DNA from: Actinomycetes bacterium
Lineage (GTDB): Bacteria > Actinomycetota > Acidimicrobiia > Acidimicrobiales > Palsa-688
Assembly: GCA_021828475.1 (NCBI GenBank)
Contig: JAJZIY010000003.1
Span: 1-64,000 of the forward strand
DNA length: 64,000 bases
Direction of reading: 5' to 3'
The number at the start of each line of letters is the position of its first letter. Positions within the stretch are counted from its first letter, which is position 1. Under the pieces are notes generated by a model that did no database searches, was not told where the DNA came from, and saw nothing but the letters and a program-made list of their open reading frames with translations. Position numbers and translations under genes: made by a program. Below are positions 31,076-39,722 of the stretch, piece after piece.

Positions 31076-32428
31076 TCAGGCTCCTTCGTGCCGGACCACC
31101 GTCCCGGCCGGCCCGTCCTCGACGGCGTAACCCATGGCCGCCAGCTGCGACCTGATGCTGTCGGCGCGGCCCCAGTCCCTGGAGGCCCTGGCCCCGTCAC
31201 GTTCGGCCACCAGCGCCGCCACCTCCCGGTCCAGGTCGGCGGCACGCGCACGCAGGGCGAGCCCGAGCGCGCGCTCGCAACACTCCCGGACGGCGGCCGC
31301 GAGCGCCGGGGCGTGCTCCGTGGAGCCGCGGGCCGCTCTGACCGCACCCATGAGCACCGCCAGAGCGCCCGGTGTGTCGAAGTCGTCGTCGAGGCGGCCC
31401 TTGAAACGCTCGACGACCTCGGCATCGGCGGCTGCCGGAGGCAGGTCCCTCGTCTCCCAGGCGAAGTTGTCGAGGCGGCGCACCGCGCCGCGCGCCGACT
31501 CCAGGGACTCCTCGCTCACCGACATCGGTGAGCGGTAATGGGTCTGCAGGACCAGGTAGCGCAGCACCCGGGCGTCGTAACGGTCGAGAAGCTCCGGCAG
31601 CGACATGCCGTTGCCGACCGAGCGGCTCATCTTCTCGCCCTGCTCGTCGACCAGCATCCCGTTGTGGGCCCAGCGGCGCGCGAACGTGTAGCCCGCGGCG
31701 ACAGCCTGGGCGCGCTCGTTCTCGTGATGTGGGAAGGACAGGTCGAGGCCACCGAGGTGCAGGTCGAAACCCTCCCCCAGTAGGTCGAGGGACATGACGA
31801 CGCATTCGGTGTGCCAACCGGGCCGCCCCAGGCCCCACGGCGACGTCCACGCAGGCTCGCCGGTCTTCGCGTACTTCCACAGCACGAAGTCCAGGGGCGA
31901 GCGTTTCCCAGCCTCCCCGGCGTCCACCCGGGCCCCGCTGCGCAGCGTCGCCGGGTCCTGGCGGGCAAGCAGCCCGTAGCCCGGTACGGCGTCCGTGGAG
32001 AAGTAAACGCCGTCGCCGGCCTCGTATGCGGCACCCCGACGCACCAGCTCGCCGACCAGTGCCACCATCTGCTCGACGTAGGCGGTGGCGTGGGGGACGT
32101 CGTCGGGGGCCTCGATGCCCAGGCGGGCCATGGTCTCGCGCCAGAGTGCCTCGTAGCGCGCCGCCACGTCCTCGGTGCAGGTGCCCTCCTCCTCGGCCTT
32201 GGCGATGATCTTGTCCTCGATATCGGTGACATTGGACACGAAGTGCACGTGCAGCCCCGTCCATGTGAGGTAGCGGCGCAGGCCGTCCCAGACCAGGTTC
32301 ACGCGGGCGTGGCCCAGATGGGGCACGCCCGCCACCGTCGGCCCGCACAGGTAGACGGACAGTTGCCCGGGCACCCGGGGTTCGAGGGGCGCGACCTCGC
32401 CCGTCGCCGTGTCCAACAGTGCGAGCAT
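31076..32428 (-). CDS. cysS: Cysteinyl-tRNA synthetase
   Basis: A 450-residue class I synthetase: YLCGPTVAGVPHLGHARVN (zinc Cys plus the HIGH-type HLGH), NVTDIEDKIIAKA, GWHTECVVM (zinc Cys), SFPHHENE (zinc His and Glu) and KMSRSVGN (KMSKS type). It charges tRNA-Cys with cysteine. The CGPTV and KMSRS motifs favour CysRS over the mycothiol ligase MshC. The ATG at 32428 is 7 nt from TACGGT with no Shine-Dalgarno sequence. The frame continuing upstream to 33760 overlaps valS on the other strand and is not coding. Confidence 0.92.
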   Translation of the reverse strand: MLALLDTATGEVAPLEPRVPGQLSVYLCGPTVAGVPHLGHARVNLVWDGLRRYLTWTGLHVHFVSNVTDIEDKIIAKAEEEGTCTEDVAARYEALWRETMARLGIEAPDDVPHATAYVEQMVALVGELVRRGAAYEAGDGVYFSTDAVPGYGLLARQDPATLRSGARVDAGEAGKRSPLDFVLWKYAKTGEPAWTSPWGLGRPGWHTECVVMSLDLLGEGFDLHLGGLDLSFPHHENERAQAVAAGYTFARRWAHNGMLVDEQGEKMSRSVGNGMSLPELLDRYDARVLRYLVLQTHYRSPMSVSEESLESARGAVRRLDNFAWETRDLPPAAADAEVVERFKGRLDDDFDTPGALAVLMGAVRAARGSTEHAPALAAAVRECCERALGLALRARAADLDREVAALVAERDGARASRDWGRADSIRSQLAAMGYAVEDGPAGTVVRHEGA

Positions 32429-32449
32429 ACGAAGTACCGTAGCTGGATC
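32429..32449. promoter_or_regulatory. 21-bp bidirectional promoter between cysS and valS
   Basis: Only 21 bp separate the two divergent ATGs. TACCGTA at 32435-32441 reads as TACCGT on the plus strand (9 nt before valS) and TACGGT on the minus strand (7 nt before cysS), so one 7-bp element fits TANNNT both ways. There is no room for a ribosome site on either side, so both mRNAs should be leaderless or nearly so. Confidence 0.6.
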
Positions 32450-35137
32450 ATGTCCGACAGCACGCCAACACGCGACCCCGGCGCGGTCGCGACCGAGGCT
32501 GGAGGCGGTTGGCGCCGGCCGGGCGCCCCCGAGCGCCCCTCCCTCGAAGGCCTGGAGCGCAACTGGTCCAAGCGCTGGGCCGATGCCGGGACCTACCGCT
32601 TCGACCCGACGGCGCCACGCCAGCGGGTCTTCTCGGTCGACACCCCGCCCCCCACGGTCAGCGGTTCGCTGCACGTGGGCCACGTCTTCTCCTACACCCA
32701 CACGGACACGGTCGCCCGCTTCAAGCGCATGCGAGGCTTCTCGGTCTGGTACCCGATGGGCTGGGACGACAACGGCTTGCCCACCGAGCGCCGGGTGCAG
32801 AACTACTACGGCGTGCGCTGCGACCCGGCCCTGGGCTACGAGCCGGACCTGAGCCCGCCCACGGAGGGCGGCCTCGCCAAGGGCGAGCAGCCCGTCCCTG
32901 TCAGCCGGCCCAACTTCATTGAGCTGTGCGAGCGGTTGACGGCCGAGGACGAGAAGGTCTTCGAGGAGCTGTGGCGCCATCTGGGCCTGTCCGTCGACTG
33001 GAGCGCTCTGTACACCACCATCGGCCACCGGGCCCGGGCCGTCTCGCAGCGGGCGTTCCTGCGGCTGCTCGCCAAGGGTGAGGCCTACTCGGCCGAGGCC
33101 CCCACCCTCTGGGACGTCGACTTCCGCACCGCCGTCGCGCAGGCGGAACTGGCGGACCGGGAGCGGCCCGGCGCCTATCACGCACTGCGCTTCCATCGCC
33201 CGGACGGCACCGACCTGCTCGTGGACACGACCCGGCCCGAGCTGCTGCCCGCCTGCGTGGCCGTCGTGGTGCACCCCGACGACGGCCGGTACCGGGCCCT
33301 GGTGGGGACGTCCGTCACGACACCTCTCTTCGGCGCCACGGTGCCGGTGCTGGCCCACGCTCTCGCCCAGCCGGACAAGGGCACGGGTGCGGCCATGGTC
33401 TGCACCTTCGGCGACACCACCGACGTCACCTGGTGGCGGGAGCTGGGGCTCCCGGTGCGCGCCGTCATAGGCCGTGACGGCCGGTTCGTTGCCACGGCTC
33501 CGGACGCGCTGGGCCCAGCCGGCACGCAGGCCTACGCCGCCCTGGCCGGCAGGACAGTGGCTGCCGCCCAGCGACAGGTGGTCGAGCTGCTGAGGCAGAG
33601 CGGTGAGCTGCAGGGCGAGCCCAGGGCCGTGCTGCACTCCGTCAAGTTCTACGAGAAGGGCGACCGACCGCTCGAGATAGTCACGAGCCGGCAGTGGTGG
33701 ATCAGGACCATCGCGCACAAGGACGCCCTGATGGAGCTCGGCCGGCGGCTGGAGTGGCACCCGGCGTTCATGCAGGCCCGCTACGAGGACTGGGTCACAG
33801 GGCTCAACAGCGACTGGCTGGTGAGCCGGCAGAGGTTCTTCGGGGTGCCGTTCCCCGTCTGGTACGCGCTTGGCGAGGACGGTACCCCCGACTTCGATTC
33901 ACCCCTGGTCCCGGCCGAGGACGAGCTGCCCGTCGACCCGACGACAGACGTCCCACCCGGGTACGAGGCGCACCAGCGAGGGGCTCCGGGCGGTTTCGTC
34001 GCCGAGGTCGACGTGATGGACACCTGGGCGACATCGTCGCTGTCACCCCAGATCGCAGGCGGCTGGGAGGACCCCACGGCAGGCGACCGGTGGTCCCGGG
34101 TGTTCCCCATGGACCTGCGCCCTCAGGCCCACGACATCATCAGGACCTGGCTCTTCTCGACGGTTGTGCGCTCCTACCTCGAGCACGGCACGCTGCCCTG
34201 GGCGCACGCTGCGATCTCGGGCTGGATCCTCGACCCGGACCGCAAGAAGATGTCCAAGTCGGTGGGCAACGTGGTCACCCCGCAGGACCTGCTGGACCGC
34301 CACGGCTCGGACGCCGTGAGGTACTGGGCGGCCTCCGGTCGCCCCGGCACCGACACCGCCTTCGTCGAGGACCAGATGCAGGTCGGGCGCAAACTGGCCA
34401 ACAAGATCCTCAATGCCTCGAAGTTCGTCCTCAACCCCAGGCTCTGGACGTCGCCCGGCAAGGGCGAGCCCGGCCCGGCGGAGGCGGCGGCGCTCGCTGC
34501 AGCTGCGGCAGCCCGCCCGCAGGGGGCTGTCGAGGCGGTGGACGTCGCCCTGCTCCGCAGCCTCGCCAGCCTGGTCGACACGGCCACCCGCGCCTTCGAG
34601 GACTACGACTACGCCCGGGCTCTCGAGCGCACGGAGACCTGGTTCTGGGAGTTCTGTGACCACTACCTGGAGCTTGTCAAGACCAGGGCCTACGGCGAGA
34701 TGGGGCCCGGGAGGGCGGCATCAGCCCGCACCGCGCTCTCGGTGAGCCTGTCCGTGCTGCTCCGGCTGTTCGCCCCGCTGCTCCCGTTCGTGACGGAAGA
34801 GGCGTGGTCCTGGTGGCAGGAGGGCAGCGTCCACATAAGCGCCTGGCCGGTCGCGCTGGACGTCCAGGGCGCCGAGGACCAGGCGCATCCCCATGCCGGA
34901 GCCGACGCCTACCGGGCCGCCGTCCAGCTCCTCGGTGACGTCCGCCGGACCAAGTCCGAGGCAAAGGTCAACCAACGCAGCGCAGTGCGGGTGGTCCGCC
35001 TCGGCGCCTCCGAGGCGGAGGTCGCCGCCGTCGGCCAGGTCGCCGACGACCTCCAGGCGGCACAGAACATCGAGCTGCTCGAGTACTCGATCGCCGAGCC
35101 CCGGTCCGTCGAGGTGGATCTCGCCCCGAGCGGCTGA
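32450..35137 (+). CDS. valS: Valyl-tRNA synthetase
   Basis: An 895-residue class I synthetase: HIGH-type SGSLHVGHVFS, MGWDDNGLPTERRVQNYYG, an editing (CP1) domain with LLVDTTRPELLPACVAV, then KKMSKSVGN and an anticodon-binding domain (TWFWEFCDHYLELVK). It charges tRNA-Val. The MGWDDNGLPTERR form is the alternative valS type found in many actinobacteria. It ends without the long C-terminal coiled coil of E. coli ValRS. ATG 32450 is taken because the divergent cysS begins 21 bp away. No T-box is present. Confidence 0.92.
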   Translation: MSDSTPTRDPGAVATEAGGGWRRPGAPERPSLEGLERNWSKRWADAGTYRFDPTAPRQRVFSVDTPPPTVSGSLHVGHVFSYTHTDTVARFKRMRGFSVWYPMGWDDNGLPTERRVQNYYGVRCDPALGYEPDLSPPTEGGLAKGEQPVPVSRPNFIELCERLTAEDEKVFEELWRHLGLSVDWSALYTTIGHRARAVSQRAFLRLLAKGEAYSAEAPTLWDVDFRTAVAQAELADRERPGAYHALRFHRPDGTDLLVDTTRPELLPACVAVVVHPDDGRYRALVGTSVTTPLFGATVPVLAHALAQPDKGTGAAMVCTFGDTTDVTWWRELGLPVRAVIGRDGRFVATAPDALGPAGTQAYAALAGRTVAAAQRQVVELLRQSGELQGEPRAVLHSVKFYEKGDRPLEIVTSRQWWIRTIAHKDALMELGRRLEWHPAFMQARYEDWVTGLNSDWLVSRQRFFGVPFPVWYALGEDGTPDFDSPLVPAEDELPVDPTTDVPPGYEAHQRGAPGGFVAEVDVMDTWATSSLSPQIAGGWEDPTAGDRWSRVFPMDLRPQAHDIIRTWLFSTVVRSYLEHGTLPWAHAAISGWILDPDRKKMSKSVGNVVTPQDLLDRHGSDAVRYWAASGRPGTDTAFVEDQMQVGRKLANKILNASKFVLNPRLWTSPGKGEPGPAEAAALAAAAAARPQGAVEAVDVALLRSLASLVDTATRAFEDYDYARALERTETWFWEFCDHYLELVKTRAYGEMGPGRAASARTALSVSLSVLLRLFAPLLPFVTEEAWSWWQEGSVHISAWPVALDVQGAEDQAHPHAGADAYRAAVQLLGDVRRTKSEAKVNQRSAVRVVRLGASEAEVAAVGQVADDLQAAQNIELLEYSIAEPRSVEVDLAPSG

Positions 35138-35213
35138 GGCCGCCCCGAGGAGGCAAGGGCTCGCTCCCCGCTGGAACAGGCCCGGGCTCGCCCACGACGG
35201 CGGCAACGCTCGC

Positions 35214-35801
35214 TCACGGGTACGCCCCGGCCGCCCGGACGACCTCCTCGGTCGTGTACAACCCGGCCGAGGGCACGCGTACCACCAGGGCGATGGCGTC
35301 CGATGGCCTGCACTCCAGGCGCTTCACGCCGTCCGGTGTGCCGATCTCGATCGCGGCGTAGAAGTGGCGGGCTTCTTCGACCCGCTCGATGACCGCCCTC
35401 TCCAGGTGACCGCCCAGCGCGTCCACGGCCGCAAGCAGGAGGTCCCACGTGCCGGGGCGCGACGGGCTGTCGCCGCGCCGGCCGGCCTGTATGGCGCGAG
35501 CCTCCGGCTGGCCTATGTAGATGTGCAGCGAACGGAACGGCTCCACGGCCTCGGCCAGTACCGCGAGCCCCGCCTCCTGCCCCGGCCGGAGGGGGACGGC
35601 CGCCCGCACCTCGGCCACCAGCAGCTCCACGAGGTCGCCTGGACCGAACTGTGCCGGGCCGTCCTCCAGGGTCGGCTCCGGCCCGGGAGCGGGCTCGGCG
35701 AGATCGTCGAGAGGCTCCGCTGGGGGCTCGAGGCTCTCGGGGACCTCCGGCGCGACGGGCGCGGTGTCGGAGGGCTCGACCGGCTGCTCTGGCTCTGGCA
35801 T
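35214..35801 (-). CDS. Bifunctional nuclease domain (DUF151) protein
   Basis: A 195-residue protein. The first 60 residues are Pro/Glu-rich and probably disordered. The BFN domain follows: VRAAVPLRPGQEAGLAVLAE, then DALGGHLERAVIERVEEARHFYA and CRPSDAIALVVRV, the conserved DUF151 core. Members have been linked to nuclease activity and stress responses, but the biochemical role in actinobacteria is unsettled. The ATG is 6 nt after TAGAGT (35808-35813 on the minus strand), a leaderless pattern, even though the ComF-like gene ends only 9 bp upstream. Confidence 0.82.
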   Translation of the reverse strand: MPEPEQPVEPSDTAPVAPEVPESLEPPAEPLDDLAEPAPGPEPTLEDGPAQFGPGDLVELLVAEVRAAVPLRPGQEAGLAVLAEAVEPFRSLHIYIGQPEARAIQAGRRGDSPSRPGTWDLLLAAVDALGGHLERAVIERVEEARHFYAAIEIGTPDGVKRLECRPSDAIALVVRVPSAGLYTTEEVVRAAGAYP

Positions 35802-35810
35802 GCGACGACT

Positions 35811-36533
35811 CTATGGCGAGGTCGGCACCCCGGCCGCCGGGAGGGGACCGGGCACCCTGCCGGGAGCGAGGAAGGCCCGGGCAAGGACCAGGCCCGTCAC
35901 CTCCTGCGCCCCCGCCCGGCGCAGGGCCCTGGCGCACGCGAGCAAGGTGTGCCCAGAGGCGCACACGTCGTCCACCAGGACGACGCGCAGCCCGTCCAGG
36001 GCACCTGATGGGACACCGGGGGCCAGAGCGGTGGCCTCCAGGATGTGGCGGTCCCCCGACAGCTCCCGGCGCCGGCCGTCACACCGGCTCATGGGCACGG
36101 TCTCGGCCCGCTTGACCAGCAGCCGCTCGATCCCCCAGGTGGGCCCCAGCTCCCGGGCCAGCTCATCGCACACCAGCCCGACCGGGCTCCACCGGCGCCG
36201 GGCGTTGCGACCGGCGAAGGAGGGTACCGGGCAGAGCATGGCATCCTCCTCGAACCAGGTTGCATGGCGGCGCAGGAAGGCCGCCAGCTGGCGTGCGAAC
36301 ACGGGCGCCCAGCTGCGGTCCTCCCGGTACTTGTACTCCAGGATGGCTCGGCGCAGGTCTCCCTGGTAGCGGCCGGCCCAGTACACGGCGCTGAGAGCCG
36401 AGCCTCCCCGGCGGCACCACCGGTTGGGGCAGGCGCCCATGGGGGTACGGTCCTGCCCGCAGCACGAGCAGCGGCCCCTCGTCGTCGCCGTGACACCCAC
36501 GCCCCAGACCCTGGCACCCGCCTGTGACGGCAA
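35811..36533 (-). CDS. ComF-like phosphoribosyltransferase-fold protein
   Basis: Up to 240 residues. An N-terminal cysteine-rich zinc module (CSCCGQ, then CPNRWCRRGG) is followed by the PRT-type domain: LEYKYREDRSWAPVFARQL, MLCPVPSFAGRNARRRW and the PRPP loop LRVVLVDDVCASGHTL. ComF proteins take part in DNA uptake in competent bacteria; in actinobacteria the role is unproven, and no other competence gene is nearby. The start is uncertain: the frame opens at TTG 36533 and in-frame GTG codons follow 10-15 codons later. It diverges from ppa. Confidence 0.78.
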   Translation of the reverse strand: MPSQAGARVWGVGVTATTRGRCSCCGQDRTPMGACPNRWCRRGGSALSAVYWAGRYQGDLRRAILEYKYREDRSWAPVFARQLAAFLRRHATWFEEDAMLCPVPSFAGRNARRRWSPVGLVCDELARELGPTWGIERLLVKRAETVPMSRCDGRRRELSGDRHILEATALAPGVPSGALDGLRVVLVDDVCASGHTLLACARALRRAGAQEVTGLVLARAFLAPGRVPGPLPAAGVPTSP

Positions 36534-36597
36534 CGAGCGCCGCCGTGACCGCCAGCACTTTGGTCAAGCAGAGCTCGTCACCCCTAGCATGAGTGTG

Positions 36598-37101
36598 ATG
36601 GACGTCGAAGTCGTGGTCGAGATCCCAAAGGGCACCCGTAACAAGTACGAGGCCGACCACGTCACCGGCCAGATATGGCTCGACCGCATGCTCTTCACAG
36701 CCACCCGCTATCCCGAGGACTACGGCTACATCCCGGGCACGCTGGCCGACGACGGTGACCCGGTCGACGCCCTGGTGTTCCTCGAGGAGCCCACGTTCCC
36801 CGGCTGCCACGTACGGGCGAGACCGGTGGGAGTGTTCCTCACCCGTGACGAGAACGGTGACGACGCCAAGTTGCTGTGCGTGACGGCCAGCGACCCGAGG
36901 CAGGCGGGCTTCCAGGAGCTGGATGACCTGGCCTCGCACGTGCTCGACGAGATCGCCCACTTCTTCGCCATCTACAAGTCGATCGAACCCGGCAAGGGCA
37001 CCACCCCCGGCGGCTGGCGGCCCCGCGAGGTCGCCGAGACGATCATCCTGGAGGCACGGGAGCGCTTCGAGGCCAGTCGGGCCACGCCGGGCGGGCACTG
37101 A
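36598..37101 (+). CDS. ppa: Inorganic pyrophosphatase, family I
   Basis: A 167-residue enzyme beginning MDVEVVVEIPKGTRNKYE. It has YPEDYGYIPGT and the metal-binding motif DGDPVDALV, and the end region FFAIYKSIEPGK is conserved. It hydrolyses pyrophosphate with Mg2+. ATG 36598 is preferred over ATG 36589 because TAGCAT (36585-36590) lies exactly 7 nt upstream, the spacing seen at other leaderless starts here. The last codons and the stop lie in a 17-bp tandem repeat. Confidence 0.91.
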   Translation: MDVEVVVEIPKGTRNKYEADHVTGQIWLDRMLFTATRYPEDYGYIPGTLADDGDPVDALVFLEEPTFPGCHVRARPVGVFLTRDENGDDAKLLCVTASDPRQAGFQELDDLASHVLDEIAHFFAIYKSIEPGKGTTPGGWRPREVAETIILEARERFEASRATPGGH

Positions 37102-37146
37102 CACCGGGCGGGCACTGACACCGGGCGGGCACTGGCTCCGGGCGGG
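37087..37146. repeat. 17-bp tandem repeat, about 3.5 copies, across the ppa stop codon
   Basis: CCGGGCGGGCACTGACA occurs at 37087-37103 and again at 37104-37120. A third copy at 37121-37137 differs in the last three bases, and the first 9 bases recur at 37138-37146. The first copy encodes the end of Ppa and its stop. The period is not a multiple of three, so changes in copy number would not extend the protein. Slippage during replication is the simplest origin. Confidence 0.85.
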
Positions 37147-37193
37147 TCGGCCCGGCCAGGGGCTGCGCCACCGCGTGGCGCGCCCCGGCACTC

Positions 37194-37454
37194 TCAGACG
37201 CCGACGAGGCCGGCCACGATGTCGAATGCCTGACCAACCGTGCTCAGCTTGGTCGGGTCGACATCGGGCAGCCGGATGGAGAACGCGTCGTTGAGCGCCA
37301 GCGTTATCTCGACCACGGCCAGGCTGTCAGCGTCGAGATCCTCGGCCCAGCGGGCCTCGGGCACCACCTGCACCGGGTCAATGTCAAGCACTTCGGCGAC
37401 GCAGCCCTGGAAAGTCTCGAAAGCTTCGTCGCGGCTCATCTTGTCGGCCTCCAT
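37194..37454 (-). CDS. acpP: Acyl carrier protein
   Basis: An 86-residue protein. The phosphopantetheine site is Ser in LDADSLAVVE, within the usual four-helix pattern (FQGCVAEVLDIDPVQVVPEA upstream, TKLSTVGQAFDIVAG at the end). It carries growing acyl chains for the enzymes encoded divergently. ATG 37454 lies 8 nt from TAGCCT; ATG 37439 would remove five residues. Its placement against fabI-fabG-fabZ makes a role in type II fatty acid synthesis near certain, though a specialised lipid is possible. Confidence 0.88.
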   Translation of the reverse strand: MEADKMSRDEAFETFQGCVAEVLDIDPVQVVPEARWAEDLDADSLAVVEITLALNDAFSIRLPDVDPTKLSTVGQAFDIVAGLVGV

Positions 37455-37502
37455 CGGGTGAGAGGCTAGCCGCGGCCGACGGGCAGTGTAACGTTGCCGT
37501 CC
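37455..37502. promoter_or_regulatory. 48-bp divergent promoter region of acpP and fabI
   Basis: TAGCCT on the minus strand (37463-37468) is 8 nt from the acpP ATG, and TAACGT on the plus strand (37489-37494) is 8 nt from the fabI ATG. No Shine-Dalgarno sequence is seen on either side. Both transcripts would start at or near the initiation codon. Confidence 0.55.
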
Positions 37503-38276
37503 ATGCCACTGCTCGAAGGCAAGCACCTGCTCGTCACGGGCGTGCTGACGGACGACTCCATCGCCTACGGTGTCGCCGACCTGGCAATGCGGGAAGGGGC
37601 GGAAGTGCTGCTCACCGGGGCAGGGCGGGGCCTGTCCTTGACGAGGCGGGTCGCCAAGCACCTGCCTCGCACGCCCGAGGTCCTCGAGCTGGACGTCACC
37701 GTCCCCGAGCACCTCGGGACGGTTGTGGGCCACGTGCGCCGGCAGTGGGGCAAACTCGACGGCGTCCTGCACTCGATCGGCTTCGCGCCCCAGTCCTGCC
37801 TCGGCGGCGGCTTCCTCCAAGCCCCGTGGGAGGACGTCAAGGTGGCCGTGGAGGTGAGCGCCTACTCCCTCAAGTACCTGGCTGCGGGCTTCCTGCCCCT
37901 GATGCAGGCTGCCGGCGGCGGCTCCGTGGTGGGGCTCGACTTCGACGCCACCGTGGCGTGGCCGGGCTACGACTGGATGGGGGTGTGCAAGGCCGCCCTG
38001 GAGTCGACGGCCCGCTACCTGGCCCGCGACCTCGGCCGCCACCACGTGAGGGTCAACCTCGTTGCCGCCGGCCCCGTTCGCACGGTTGCCGCCAAGGCCA
38101 TCCCCGGGATCCAACGCTTCGAGGACGCATGGGACACGCGGGCGCCCCTCGGTTGGGACATCAACGACTCGAGCGCCGTGGCCAAGGCCTGTGTGGCGCT
38201 GCTGTCCGACCTTTTCCCGGCCACGACAGGCGAGATCGTCCACGTCGACGGCGGCTACCACATGATGGGCGTCTGA
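37503..38276 (+). CDS. fabI: Enoyl-ACP reductase, FabI/InhA type
   Basis: A 257-residue short-chain dehydrogenase-like protein with FabI features: LLVTGVLTDDSIAYGVADLA (split nucleotide loop), LHSIGFAPQSCLGG, catalytic YDWMGVCK with Y-x6-K spacing, and the end VDGGYHMMGV. It reduces enoyl-ACP with NAD(P)H in the last step of each elongation cycle and is the isoniazid/triclosan-target family. ATG 37503 is used rather than an in-frame TTG nine bases upstream that overlaps TAACGT. First gene of fabI-fabG-fabZ. Confidence 0.9.
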   Translation: MPLLEGKHLLVTGVLTDDSIAYGVADLAMREGAEVLLTGAGRGLSLTRRVAKHLPRTPEVLELDVTVPEHLGTVVGHVRRQWGKLDGVLHSIGFAPQSCLGGGFLQAPWEDVKVAVEVSAYSLKYLAAGFLPLMQAAGGGSVVGLDFDATVAWPGYDWMGVCKAALESTARYLARDLGRHHVRVNLVAAGPVRTVAAKAIPGIQRFEDAWDTRAPLGWDINDSSAVAKACVALLSDLFPATTGEIVHVDGGYHMMGV

Positions 38277-38278
38277 GC

Positions 38279-39001
38279 GTGGCCGACCAGGAGGCCCCCC
38301 CGGGCCGCGTCGTGCTCGTCAGCGGCGGCAACCGCGGCCTCGGGCGAGCCATAGCCACGGCTTTCGCCGCCTCGGGCGACAACGTGGCCGTGACAGCCCG
38401 CTCCGGCGATGTGCCGGGGCTGCGAACCTTCCTGTGCGACGTCACCGACACCGTAGCCGTCGCCGCCGCTGTGTCGGGCGTCGAGCGGGAGATGGGCCCG
38501 GTCGAGGTCCTGGTGGCCAACGCCGGGGCCAACGACGACAAGCTGCTGCTGCAGATGGACGCCGAGGGCTTCGCCCGTGTGCTCGACACCAACCTGACCG
38601 GGGCGTTCAGGCTCGTGAGGGCTGCCCTTCCCAAGATGCTCAGGGCGAGGCGCGGCCGCATAGTCCTCATCTCCTCCGTTGTGGCGATGTCGGGGGCGGC
38701 AGGCCAGGCCAACTACGCCGCCTCCAAGGCGGGGCTCGTCGGTCTGGCGAGGAGCCTGGCGCGCGAGGTGGGAAGCAGGGGGATCACGGTGAACGTGGTT
38801 GCACCCGGCTTCATCGAGACGGACATGACCGCCGCCCTGCCAGAAGCTCGGCGGAGCGAGGTGCTGGCGCAGGTGCCGCTCAAGCGCTTCGGGGCACCCG
38901 AGGACGTCGCCGGAGTGGTGACGTGGCTCGCGTCCGAGGCCGCATCGTACGTCACCGGCGCCGTCATCCCCGTCGACGGCGGACTGGGGATGGGGCATTG
39001 A
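38279..39001 (+). CDS. fabG: 3-oxoacyl-ACP reductase FabG
   Basis: A 240-residue short-chain dehydrogenase: VLVSGGNRGLGRAIATAF (TGxxxGxG-type loop), VLVANAGAN, catalytic Ser in VLISSVVAMSG, YAASK, and the end VDGGLGMGH. It reduces 3-oxoacyl-ACP. The GTG lies 2 bp after the fabI stop, and its own stop overlaps the fabZ start as TTGA. The longer frame reaching back into fabI is not coding. Confidence 0.89.
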   Translation: MADQEAPPGRVVLVSGGNRGLGRAIATAFAASGDNVAVTARSGDVPGLRTFLCDVTDTVAVAAAVSGVEREMGPVEVLVANAGANDDKLLLQMDAEGFARVLDTNLTGAFRLVRAALPKMLRARRGRIVLISSVVAMSGAAGQANYAASKAGLVGLARSLAREVGSRGITVNVVAPGFIETDMTAALPEARRSEVLAQVPLKRFGAPEDVAGVVTWLASEAASYVTGAVIPVDGGLGMGH

Positions 39002-39459
39002 CCACGCCGGTGGCTCCAGAGGGCACCGACCGCCCGGCCCTGCCCCGGCCGGCGGACGTACTGCCCCAACGCGCTCCTTTCCTCTTCGTCGACGAGCTGA
39101 CCTCGGTCGAGGCGGGCCGCTCGGCCAGTGGCATATGGAGGTTGACCGGGGACGAGGACTTCTTCCGCGGCCACTTCCCCGGGCGCCCGACCCTACCGGG
39201 GGTCCTGATGGTGGAGGCCATGGCCCAGCTCGGGGGCCTCGCCGTGCTCGCCGACCCGCGCTTCGCTGGCTACCTACCGCTTTTCGGAGGCATCGACAAG
39301 GCGCGTTTTCGCCGCCAGGTGGTACCGGGTGACACGCTGGAGATGACGATGGAGCTGGACCAGCTGGGTTCGAGCGCCGGCAGGGGCCACGGGACGGCCT
39401 CGGTCGATGGCAAGGTTGCCGCCACCGCCTCCATGCTCTTCGTGCTCGTCAGGCCGTAA
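38998..39459 (+). CDS. fabZ: 3-hydroxyacyl-ACP dehydratase FabZ-like
   Basis: A 153-residue hot-dog-fold protein: LPQRAPFLFVDEL, the catalytic FRGHFPGRPTLPGVLMVEAMAQ region with its His (in HFPG) and Glu (in VEAMAQ), and GIDKARFRRQVVPGDTLE. It dehydrates 3-hydroxyacyl-ACP and supplies the enoyl substrate of FabI. The TTG overlaps the fabG stop as TTGA; GTG 39010 four codons later is an alternative. Third and last gene of the fatty acid unit. Confidence 0.87.
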   Translation: MTTPVAPEGTDRPALPRPADVLPQRAPFLFVDELTSVEAGRSASGIWRLTGDEDFFRGHFPGRPTLPGVLMVEAMAQLGGLAVLADPRFAGYLPLFGGIDKARFRRQVVPGDTLEMTMELDQLGSSAGRGHGTASVDGKVAATASMLFVLVRP

Positions 39460-39527
39460 CCGCCACACCCTCCGGGCGGCGCCGGACGTACCGTCCCGCC
39501 TGACCGGCGGGTGGCCCGTGGTCAGGC

Positions 39528-39560
39528 TTTCACTCAGCGGTCACTTGGAGTTCACCCGGG
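39528..39560 (+). promoter_or_regulatory. PHO-box-like array of three 11-nt direct repeats
   Basis: Three contiguous 11-nt units read TTTCACTCAGC (39528-39538), GGTCACTTGGA (39539-39549) and GTTCACCCGGG (39550-39560). All share the TCAC core at the same register. This matches the direct-repeat unit (GTTCACC type, 11-nt period) bound by PhoP-family regulators in Streptomyces. The array lies in the 263-bp gap upstream of the response-regulator gene. A convincing -10 box after it is not evident (CAGGGA at the equivalent distance). Confidence 0.6.
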
Positions 39561-39722
39561 CGTTGCAGGGATGTCAAGTGCGCCACCGACACTGTCCCAA
39601 TCCCGCTCGACCAGTCCCGCCTGGGAACCGAACTGCTGCCGGGCAAACCGGGCGCCCCGTGGCGCGGCCGCCTGCCGCCGGCCATCCCTGGCGCGCTTGG
39701 GCGCCCCCGGGTCGGGACGGTC

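Noticed and set aside
31076-32428. Possibility that this gene is the mycothiol ligase mshC
   Set aside because: CGPTV, the zinc ligands and KMSRS follow the CysRS pattern; MshC has a different first motif.
31076-33760. cysS extended upstream by over 400 codons
   Set aside because: The extension is antisense to valS and lacks protein character; the conserved CysRS N-terminus begins at the ATG at 32428.
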